Shown here piece by piece: positions 17,731 to 27,000 of a DNA stretch of 64,000 nucleotides (the first letter of the stretch is position 1; every line of letters starts with the position of its first letter). The stretch spans positions 1,364,001 through 1,428,000 of the forward strand of contig JAHQRK010000004.1 of the NCBI GenBank assembly GCA_019828595.1, read 5' to 3'. The position numbers and the translations under genes are program-made. A model generated the notes under the pieces. That model worked only from the letters and a program-made list of their open reading frames with translations, ran no database searches and had not been told where the DNA came from. The stretch is from Aphanomyces cochlioides. Taxonomy: Eukaryota; Oomycota; Saprolegniomycetes; Saprolegniales; Verrucalvaceae.

Positions 17731-18326
17731 GACTGGGGGGTGAGCAAAATGTTTTCAATGAAGGCGTCCATGTCACCAGAGTCTTTGTAGAATGCGTCCG
17801 CCATGGCCTCGCATCGCGCAATATCGTCATCGGCAATAGCATGAGCACCAGTGTTGCGATGTTTCGCGCCTTTGGGGGCATTGCCTTTCTTGGAATCTTT
17901 CTTTGACGACGCTGAATCCTTGCCGGGAGTCTTTTGCGTCCATGGATTGGCCTTTTCAGCGTTTTGTTGCTCTTGATCGCCTTGTATTTTGTCTGCCGCG
18001 GTAGGAGGATCAACAGCGCCATTTCCTTGAGCAACGGATTTGTCGACAATGTCTTGATTTGACTGGTCATTGTCATTGTTTGTCGATTGTTCCTCGTGAA
18101 TAACTTCTCCAGGAGTATCACACGGCTTCGCTTGGCCGTTAATGTCGCCTGACCCATCAACCTCAGAGTGAATTTGAGTATTTCCCTCATCGGTTAAGGC
18201 CTCAGTTTCAGTAGAATCCTTCCCCTCGGCGTCTCCAGAGACCATATCCACGTCCTCTTGAGATTTTTCTTCTTCCTCTCCCGTTCTAGGAGGCTCAGCA
18301 CAGGGGGCGACGCGGTTGGTGGCTGC
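17731..18326 (-). pseudogene. LINE ORF1 internal fragment, minus strand
   Basis: This is the reverse complement of ORF1 bases about 5503-6098: the acidic N-terminal region through the start of the structured core. It is open in the ORF1 frame but has no start, no 3' part and no 3' UTR. It differs from copies 3 and 4 at several residues (for example DTPGEV for DTLGEV, KTPGKD for KAPGKD, and KHRNTG for KHHNTG), so it is not simply an inversion of either neighbour. On the minus strand it begins directly after the 3' terminus TTTAACCA of the adjoining insertion, sharing CCA with it. Its other end abuts truncated copy 4 in opposite orientation without clear microhomology. Confidence 0.88.
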
Positions 18327-18475
18327 TGGTTAAATGAGTTGTATTAACCTTATTTTTGAGCAAAGGCCCGAATGACTTACTAATTTGCCTCGTACTGTAT
18401 AAATAGAACTTGGAAAACAGAATATGGCAAAGTGGTCATTGAACAGGAGATGAAGTGAGTGAGCCGTCAGCTCTC
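18327..18475 (-). other. LINE 3' UTR of the inverted insertion
   Basis: It is 149 bp on the minus strand, ending in TTTAACCA (plus-strand TGGTTAAA at 18327-18334). It is the same length as the other three 3' UTRs and has no poly(A). Confidence 0.85.
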
Positions 18476-19327
18476 TCATGAAACGACGCTGTTAGGAATG
18501 ATGTGTTGACGTAACCAGGGGTCCGAAGATAGATGCTTGAGCACATTGAATACCTTGGTGTATCCCTTCTTGAGAGGGAGATCAACCAGGAGCTGTTGTA
18601 GATGTAGCTTGATCAAAGAGGCAGCATGAATGGCAACTTCCATCGGACTCTTCGCTGTGAGGTCGGGTCGAAAGGTGCGATCGGCACGTTGGAGCCATAT
18701 TTGATAATACACGCAGGCTCGGACAATCGGCCAGATCTTCAGATAGCCACGGATGTAGTATCCATCGGACGGCTTGGGCGTCTCGTAGAACATTTCCAGA
18801 CACGTGGACGGAAAGGAACACTCGAGCAGTCGCTGGATTGTCTTGAAGGAATACCAAACAGATGGACCATATCCACAAGAGAACAGGAAATGCTCGTACG
18901 TCTCATTGACACGACAGAAGACACACGTCGGCTTGGGGTCTTGGTACTGAAACAGATATTGCATGGCGTTGGCGCGGAGAAGGGTCTTGAAAATGAACTC
19001 TCCATATCGAGGGAGAATGTGGTCGGGTTGGAGGAAGGCGGCAAGTTGGGTAAGGCGCTTGGGGTCTTCGTAAAAGTTGGATGGCAGGTTGAGATGCTTG
19101 GTAGGAAGAATGGACGAGCTGACAGCTGGAGAAGCTCTGATCTTAGCCGATTTCGAAGTCGCAAGCGCCAACAAGATCGGACTCGAGTCAGGGTGTATCA
19201 TCCAGTGCCATTCCATCCATTCAGAGCTTGGCGTCGGCAAGTGGAACACGGGAGCATCCTCTTCAGAAACAATCTCAAACAATCGTGATAACTTGGTCAC
19301 CAAGATTGAGATCCATTGTTTCGTTGG
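18476..19327 (-). pseudogene. LINE ORF2 C-terminal fragment, minus strand
   Basis: It encodes ORF2 residues about 1070-1351 in an open frame, including the zinc finger (CVFC...H...C). It ends at the TGA at 18476-18478. There is no start and no catalytic domain. At 19327 it joins, head to head, plus-strand LINE sequence starting in the ORF1-ORF2 spacer. Confidence 0.9.
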
Positions 19328-19373
19328 CTCCCCTCTGACCCCTCCATTCTACTCATTTTCATCTGTACTCGTG

Positions 19374-22300
19374 ATGAGTGACAACAACTTCTCCGATGTC
19401 CCAACTGAACTCGTGGACTGGGACCCACAAATCATCTCCCTCAACACCAATGGCTTCTCCAACAGTCATCGGTACATCCTCGACAAACTATCAAGTGTTC
19501 ACGACGTTTCCTTTATCCAAGAAACCCGTTTCCGCACGCCAAGTCTCCACGACCGTGTTGCGTTCCATTGGCAACGCATCACAAACCACGAAGGCTCTTT
19601 GTTCTTTGAAGAGCCTATTTACCCTGAAGTATCCACGTCGCCAGCCACTGGAGGTCTGGCTACGTTGATACATCCTCACTCTCCTTTGAAGAACGCCACT
19701 CAAGTCCCTCATGACAACTCAGTGCTTCGTGGTCGTTATCTACAAGTGCGATGTACTCTGGGTCCACTGACAGTCGTTCTCCACAATATCTATGCGCCGG
19801 CAGCCTTCCAAGAACGAGCAAGTTACTTCGAAGAATTGCCACGCGACATTCCTCCACATGCGCTCCACATTGTTGGAGGAGATTTCAACTGCACTCTCAA
19901 CAAAGATTTGGATTCGTTGAGACCCAGTACCTCCACCATGGCCGGCACCCTTCAACTGGAACAATGGATGCACAGTTTGTCTCTGGTGGATCTGTTTCGC
20001 CGTCAAAACCCCGTGGCAAGAACCTTCACAAGTCCCACACTCACCAACCGACTTGACTACATCTTTTGTTCGTCCACCTTGGCGGGTCTTCGTCATTGGA
20101 AGGCGACGCACATGCCACACGTTCCACAGGCTGACCACGTGGCTTGTCGTATCATCACAAAGCGTCAAACATTGCGCCATGGCTCTGGATCATGGAAAGC
20201 TCCAACTTGGCTACTTCGTCTACCACGAGCGGCCGAGATTGTTCATGGATGTCTGGATCGATTTTTGGACAAGTCTCCAACATTCCACAATATCTCCAAG
20301 GCCTACGACATACTGGTCAATGATATCCGCTCCCAACTCAAAGAATTCCATTCTCAACGATTGGAGAAACAACGTCTGCCGTTGAAGAAGTTAGCTGTCG
20401 AGATCGCTTCGCTTTTGCAAGTCCCCAACATGCGTCAAGATTCAGTGCTGGTGGATCGAGTGCGAGACCTTCAAAAGCAAATTCACGAGCTGCAAGATCG
20501 AGACAAGCAGTTTCGTCAAGACCAGGCGTTCCAACTTCACTTGTACAAAGCAGAGCGCTCGTCCAAGTTCCACTTCATGTCCCCTGTCCCTACCCCCTTG
20601 AAGAAGACAGTCTTCAAAGAGTTGGTGGATGTCAATGGAAATGTTGTCTCCAATCAACAAGGCATGTCTGACGTCCTGGTCGACTACTACAAGGACTTGT
20701 TTGCAGCTCCCGAGGTGCAGCGATCTGGAGACGAAGTGTCGTCATTTCTGACCCCATTGACTCGACACAAGCAACTGCCAGAGCAAGCCCAGAAAGAGCT
20801 GTCGGCTCCCTTGCGCGCCAACGAGTTCTATCATGCTATTCGACACAGCAGTTCGAACTCAGCGCCAGGTCCCAACGCTCTGCCATTCGAAGTCCTCAAA
20901 CTTGCACCTCACAAGTGGTCGTTGGTATTGGAGCTGCTATTCACACACCAGCTCCATTCTCACCCTCGCTTGACTCCCATGCAACTTGTCAGTACGCTGG
21001 TGTTGCTGCACAAGAAAGGCCCCAAGTCACAAGCCAAGAACTATCGGCCCATTAGCCTACTCAACACGGATGTGAAAATCCTGACGAGTATTCTGGCTTA
21101 TCGACTCCAGCGCCACATTCGACACATCATCCACCCGGACCAGCAAGGCTTTATCCGTCGAAGCAATATCCAAACCAATATTGCACGACTGGATGACATG
21201 CTGCACCACATCAAACTACACAGTCCGTCCTCGATGGTGGCACTGCTTGACTTTGAGAAAGCTTTTGATCGCGTGGACCACGCGTACTTGCTCCGCGTCC
21301 TCCGTCACTATAGCTTTCCCGAAACCTTTGTTGACATGGTTCGCGTACTGTACTCGGGCCGCAAGTCTCGCATCTTGGCGAACGGCTTCTTGTCCATGCC
21401 AGTTCACATCTCACGCGGTGTATTGCAAGGTGATCCACTGTCGCCACTTCTGTTTGTGATCGCTTTGGAACCGATGTGCCAACTCCTACGGTAGCACTCC
21501 AACTATGGCATCAAGTGTGGGGATCGCTACCACACTGGGAGTTACTTTGCCGACGACTCGCAACTCTATGCGGCAAATGAGACGTGCCTCCATCGGCAGC
21601 TTGCATTGGTTCAAACCTTTTGCGACAAGTCTGGTTTCCGACTCAACGTCGACAAGACACAGATTCTGACCTACAGCCAGTTGAATGGGAACCTTGCCTC
21701 ACTACAAGTTACTTCCGACAGTCCCGTGAAGGCTCTTGGTATCTTGGTTGCGCCCAATCTTTCTCCATTGGCACGTTTCAATTACGTGTTTGAGAAGTTT
21801 GTGGCTCGCTTGTCTTTGTGGCTCTACAAGGCTCGAACCATGGCCGGAAAAGTCACTATCCTGCACAGCATATGTCTGCCTGTGTTATGGTACCAACTGG
21901 CTTTTGTCCCTGCCGACAAAGACCTGGCCAAAAAGATCGACAAGGCCATGCTTCAGTTTATGCATGGTGAAGAAATCAACCCATCCTCCTCTGTCCATGG
22001 CCTCCGTTTGATCAAAAAGGAGATCATATTCATGCCGAAGAAGTCCGGTGGCTTAGGCCTGCACCATGCACTTGCTTTATGGCAACAACACAACCGTTCT
22101 GTCATGATCAGATGCATTCAAGCCATCACCACCCCACCCCGCAAGTCTGCCATGTCCGCCTGGATTACGCCGGGCTATACTCTCCTCGAGAAGGCTTTTC
22201 ATCCATGGGGTTCCCCCCGGGATCTCCTCTTGGCAAATGGCCCTTCTGCATTCATCAGACAACTGTACAAGAATCCCAATATCACTCCAATGTTGAAAGC

Positions 22301-22380
22301 CTTATTGAGTAGCTGGTTTGAATCCCGCTGGACTCCGTACGGCTGTCCAAATCACATATCATCTTTGGATGTTCCCCTTT
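19374..22380 (+). pseudogene. LINE ORF2 with premature stop and lost 3' end (inverted 5' piece)
   Basis: The ATG is at 19374 (MSDNNFSD instead of MIDNNFSD). EEP catalytic motifs, RT motif A and motif B are present. Codon 707 is TAG (21492-21494), where the intact ORF2 has CAA, just before the FADD motif. The same frame resumes afterwards through FADD and continues to 22380, where the sequence changes to satellite after DVPL. The zinc finger is missing. A product ending at the stop would have the endonuclease and a partial RT without its active-site aspartates. The frame is also open upstream of 19374 through antisense ORF2 sequence, but that extension is fortuitous. Confidence 0.9.
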
Positions 22381-22453
22381 GATTGGTTAAAAGTGTGCTT
22401 GTACGTTTGGAACTGAGAGTTCCAAATGTACAAGCACAGTTGATTGGTTAAAA
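22379..22453 (+). repeat. Satellite edge: cassette directly abutting the LINE
   Basis: The LINE stops within ORF2 (GTTCCCCTTT at 22371-22380), and the satellite begins within the first direct repeat (TTGATTGGTTAAAA at 22379-22392). The palindrome is at 22394-22438 and the second direct repeat at 22439-22453. TTG is shared by both sequences. The breakpoint therefore lies at a direct repeat and not at a random place in the unit. Confidence 0.85.
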
Positions 22454-22462
22454 CACTATCGA

Positions 22463-22979
22463 TTGCTGTGCGGCGGGATTGAACGACGACGACCACAGTC
22501 GGATTTCTCTCATAACGTGGGGCAAAATCGAATGACGACGCCAAGATTTGTCAAGCATATTTCGTGCAACATCCTATGGAGTGGTCGTATGTCCAAAGGT
22601 GGCATCTACAGAAGTCCTTACCGCGGTGTATTCTATACTTGTCCTTTGGATTTGACCACCGGGGAGAGGCGATCTCGGAGAACGTAACGCTGATTGTCAC
22701 CCACGCTGACTTTGAAGATCTCACAGCATAGCATGGATGCTATTGGCGAAATAGTTGAGCTGTGGTTTGAGCCACGAATTGCTCGTCGGAGCGAAACTCT
22801 CACAAGAATACACTTTGGAAAGTGAATTGTGACTTGTCCGATTGAATGTTCAAAATACGAGAATTTCGTGCCACCCATGACGGAGTTGTTCGCCTTATGC
22901 ACTGTTCATACCGAGTACAGGTCGATGATCATTGGGTACAAAATGAGCACAAGTCGTTGATTGGTTAAACCACTATCGA
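22463..22979 (+). repeat. 517-bp unit lacking the cassette
   Basis: The unit ends in a single GTTGATTGGTTAAA followed directly by the next unit. The same empty state is seen at the ends of the units starting at 25813 (517 bp), 59211 (517 bp) and 23558 (521 bp, which also carries a 4-bp TCTA gain). Four separate places along 37 kb carry this form. Confidence 0.9.
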
Positions 22980-23472
22980 TTGCTGTGCGGCGGGATTGAA
23001 CGACGACGACCACAGTCGGATTTCTCTCATAACGTGGGGCAAAATCGAATGACGACGCCAAGATTTGTCAAGCATATTTCGTGCAACATCCTATGGAGTG
23101 GTCGTATGTCCAAAGGTGGCATCTACAGAAGTCCTTACCGCGGTGTATTCTATACTTGTCCTTTGGATTTGACCACCGGGGAGAGGCGATCTCGGAGAAT
23201 GTAACGCTGATTGTCACCCACGCTGACTTTGAAGATCTCACAGCATAGCATGGATGCTATTGGCGAAATAGTTGAGCTGTGGTTTGAGCCACGAATTGCT
23301 CGTCGGAGCGAAACTCTCACAAGAATACACTTTGGAAAGTGAATTGTGACTTGTCCGATTGAATGTTCAAAATACGAGAATTTCGTGCCACCCATGACGG
23401 AGTTGTTCGCCTTATGCACTGTTCATACCGAGTACAGGTCGATGATCATTGGGTACAAAATGCGCACAAGTC

Positions 23473-23487
23473 GTTGATTGGTTAAAA
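23473..23487 (+). promoter_or_regulatory. Direct repeat with inverted CCAAT motif (possible NF-Y-type site)
   Basis: GTTGATTGGTTAAAA reads AACCAATCAA on the minus strand, close to the general eukaryotic CCAAT-box consensus bound by NF-Y/CBF. It occurs twice in cassette-bearing units and once in cassette-less units. Its reverse complement also contains TTTAACCA, the LINE terminus. Binding by any factor is speculation. Confidence 0.3.
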
Positions 23488-23548
23488 GTGTGCTTGTACG
23501 TTTGGAACTGAGAGTTCCAAATGTACAAGCACAGTTGATTGGTTAAAA
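23488..23548 (+). repeat. 61-bp palindrome cassette (reference copy)
   Basis: The palindrome at 23489-23533 has 20-bp arms (TGTGCTTGTAC / GTACAAGCACA outside, TTTGGAAC / GTTCCAAA inside). There is one mismatch, which would be a G-U pair in RNA, and a 5-nt loop TGAGA. With the following direct repeat it makes a 61-bp block. The block is present in most units and cleanly absent, leaving one direct repeat, in four. Either the palindrome inserted with a 15-bp target duplication, as a miniature foldback element might, or the units lost it by recombination between the repeats. Confidence 0.85.
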
Positions 23549-23557
23549 CACTATCGA

Positions 23558-24078
23558 TTGCTGTGCGGCGGGATTGAACGACGACGACCACAGTCGGATT
23601 TCTCTCATAACGTGGGGCAAAATCGAATGACGACGCCAAGATTTGTCAAGCATATTTCGTGCAACATCCTATGGAGTGGTCGTATGTCCAAAGGTGGCAT
23701 CTACAGAAGTCCTTACCGCGGTGTATTCTATCTATACTTGTCCTTTGGATTTGACCACCGGGGAGAGGCGATCTCGGAGAATGTAACGCTGATTGTCACC
23801 CACGCTGACTTTGAAGATCTCACAGCATAGCATGGATGCTATTGGCGAAATAGTTGAGCTGTGGTTTGAGCCACGAATTGCTCGTCGGAGCGAAACTCTC
23901 ACAAGAATACACTTTGGAAAGTGAATTGTGACTTGTCCGATTGAATGTTCAAAATACGAGAATTTCGTGCCACCCATGACGGAGTTGTTCGCCTTATGCA
24001 CTGTTCATACCGAGTACAGGTCGATGATCATTGGGTACAAAATGAGCACAAGTCGTTGATTGGTTAAAACACTATCGA
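23558..24078 (+). repeat. 521-bp unit: cassette absent, TCTA gained
   Basis: TATTCTATAC is expanded to TATTCTATCTATAC by one extra TCTA, and the cassette is missing. The same TCTA gain occurs in units starting at 26330, 27490, 30962 and 33278, which do carry the cassette (582 bp each). The two indels are thus combined in different ways in different units. Confidence 0.85.
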
Positions 24079-27000
24079 TTGCTGTGCGGCGGGATTGAAC
24101 GACGACGACCACAGTCGGATTTCTCTCATAACGTGGGGCAAAATCGAATGACGACGCCAAGATTTGTCAAGCATATTTCGTGCAACATCCTATGGAGTGG
24201 TCGTATGTCCAAAGGTGGCATCTACAGAAGTCCTTACCGCGGTGTATTCTATACTTGTCCTTTGGATTTGACCACCGGGGAGAGGCGATCTCGGAGAATG
24301 TAACGCTGATTGTCACCCACGCTGACTTTGAAGATCTCACAGCATAGCATGGATGCTATTGGCGAAATAGTTGAGCTGTGGTTTGAGCCACGAATTGCTC
24401 GTCGGAGCGAAACTCTCACAAGAATACACTTTGGAAAGTGAATTGTGACTTGTCCGATTGAATGTTCAAAATACGAGAATTTCGTGCCACCCATGACGGA
24501 GTTGTTCGCCTTATGCACTGTTCATACCGAGTACAGGTCGATGATCATTGGGTACAAAATGCGCACAAGTCGTTGATTGGTTAAAAGTGTGCTTGTACGT
24601 TTGGAACTGAGAGTTCCAAATGTACAAGCACAGTTGATTGGTTAAAACACTATCGATTGCTGTGCGGCGGGATTGAACGACGACGATCACAGTCGGATTT
24701 CTCTCATAACGTGGGGCAAAACCGAATGACGACGCCAAGATTTGTCAAGCATATTTCGTGCAACATCCTATGGAGTGGTCGTATGTCCAAAGGTGGCATC
24801 TACAGAAGTCCTTACCGCGGTGTATTCTATACTTGTCCTTTGGATTTGACCACCGGGGAGAGGCGATCTCGGAGAATGTAACGCTGATTGTCACCCACGC
24901 TGACTTTGAAGATCTCACAGCATAGCATGGATGCTATTGGCGAAATAGTTGAGCTGTGGTTTGAGCCACGAATTGCTCGTCGGAGCGAAACTCTCACAAG
25001 AATACACTTTGGAAAGTGAATTGTGACTTGTCCGATTGAATGTTCAAAATACGAGAATTTCGTGCCACCCATGACGGAGTTGTTCGCCTTATGCACTGTT
25101 CATACCGAGTACAGGTCGATGATCATTGGGTACAAAATGAGCACAAGTCGTTGATTGGTTAAAAGTGTGCTTGTACGTTTGGAACTGAGAGTTCCAAATG
25201 TACAAGCACAGTTGATTGGTTAAAACACTATCGATTGCTGTGCGGCGGGATTGAACGACGACGATCACAGTCGGATTTCTCTCATAACGTGGGGCAAAAC
25301 CGAATGACGACGCCAAGATTTGTCAAGCATATTTCGTGCAACATCCTATGGAGTGGTCGTATGTCCAAAGGTGGCATCTACAGAAGTCCTTACCGCGGTG
25401 TATTCTATACTTGTCCTTTGGATTTGACCACCGGGGAGAGGCGATCTCGGAGAATGTAACGCTGATTGTCACCCACGCTGACTTTGAAGATCTCACAGCA
25501 TAGCATGGATGCTATTGGCGAAATAGTTGAGCTGTGGTTTGAGCCACGAATTGCTCGTCGGAGCGAAACTCTCACAAGAATACACTTTGGAAAGTGAATT
25601 GTGACTTGTCCGATTGAATGTTCAAAATACGAGAATTTCGTGCCACCCATGACGGAGTTGTTCGCCTTATGCACTGTTCATACCGAGTACAGGTCGATGA
25701 TCATTGGGTACAAAATGAGCACAAGTCGTTGATTGGTTAAAAGTGTGTTTGTACGTTTGGAACTGAGAGTTCCAAATGTACAAGCACAGTTGATTGGTTA
25801 AAACACTATCGATTGCTGTGCGGCGGGATTGAACGACGACGATCACAGTCGGATTTCTCTCATAACGTGGGGCAAAACCGAATGACGACGCCAAGATTTG
25901 TCAAGCATATTTCGTGCAACATCCTATGGAGTGGTCGTATGTCCAAAGGTGGCATCTACAGAAGTCCTTACCGCGGTGTATTCTATACTTGTCCTTTGGA
26001 TTTGACCACCGGGGAGAGGCGATCTCGGAGAATGTAACGCTGATTGTCACCCACGCTGACTTTGAAGATCTCACAGCATAGCATGGATGCTATTGGCGAA
26101 ATAGTTGAGCTGTGGTTTGAGCCACGAATTGCTCGTCGGAGCGAAACTCTCACAAGAATACACTTTGGAAAGTGAATTGTGACTTGTCCGATTGAATGTT
26201 CAAAATACGAGAATTTCGTGCCACCCATGACGGAGTTGTTCGCCTTATGCACTGTTCATACCGAGTACAGGTCGATGATCATTGGGTACAAAATGAGCAC
26301 AAGTCGTTGATTGGTTAAAACACTATCGATTGCTGTGCGGCGGGATTGAACGACGACGACCACAGTCGGATTTCTCTCATAACGTGGGGCAAAATCGAAT
26401 GACGACGCCAAGATTTGTCAAGCATATTTCGTGCAACATCCTATGGAGTGGTCGTATGTCCAAAGGTGGCATCTACAGAAGTCCTTACCGCGGTGTATTC
26501 TATCTATACTTGTCCTTTGGATTTGACCACCGGGGAGAGGCGATCTCGGAGAATGTAACGCTGATTGTCACCCACGCTGACTTTGAAGATCTCACAGCAT
26601 AGCATGGATGCTATTGGCGAAATAGTTGAGCTGTGGTTTGAGCCACGAATTGCTCGTCGGAGCGAAACTCTCACAAGAATACACTTTGGAAAGTGAATTG
26701 TGACTTGTCCGATTGAATGTTCAAAATACGAGAATTTCGTGCCACCCATGACGGAGTTGTTCGCCTTATGCACTGTTCATACCGAGTACAGGTCGATGAT
26801 CATTGGGTACAAAATGAGCACAAGTCGTTGATTGGTTAAAAGTGTGCTTGTACGTTTGGAACTGAGAGTTCCAAATGTACAAGCACAGTTGATTGGTTAA
26901 AACACTATCGATTGCTGTGCGGCGGGATTGAACGACGACGATCACAGTCGGATTTCTCTCATAACGTGGGGCAAAACCGAATGACGACGCCAAGATTTGT

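Larger units (their letters stand above)
18327..22380 (-). mobile_element. LINE insertion with inverted 5' part (twin-priming structure)
   Basis: Read on the minus strand, the 3' piece is 19327 to 18327 (element bases 11167-12167, with the 149-bp 3' UTR). It is preceded by an inverted piece at 22380 to 19328, which carries element bases 7917-10969 or 10970 on the plus strand. Together they cover nearly one continuous RNA stretch with only about 196 bases missing at the inversion point. That is the signature of twin priming: a second primer anneals inside the RNA, and the two cDNAs join in opposite orientation. The right end meets the satellite with a 3-base overlap (TTG, 22379-22381). Confidence 0.72.
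22980..23557 (+). repeat. Reference 578-bp satellite unit
   Basis: A representative full unit: about 493 bp of core followed by two 15-bp direct repeats GTTGATTGGTTAAAA (23473-23487 and 23534-23548) that flank a 45-nt palindrome (23489-23533). The core contains several short dyads, for example ATAGCAT-GG-ATGCTAT, GTGG-N6-CCAC, CACTTT-GG-AAAGTG, TTGAA-TG-TTCAA and ATGATCAT. In the first unit these are at 22728-22743, 22762-22775, 22811-22824, 22842-22853 and 22925-22932. Confidence 0.9.

Noticed and set aside
17731..19327. A simple local inversion of copy 3 or 4
   Set aside because: The two minus-strand pieces come from non-adjacent element regions separated by a full 3' terminus, and the ORF1 piece carries substitutions absent from both copies.
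19077..19373. N-terminal extension of the ORF2 frame upstream of 19374
   Set aside because: The extra codons are antisense ORF2 sequence that happens to be open across the inversion junction; the ORF2 ATG at 19374 is the homologous start.
97..22312. Many 60-220 codon frames antisense or out of frame to LINE ORF1 and ORF2
   Set aside because: They are shadows of the real frames, have unusual composition and repeat only because the LINE copies repeat.
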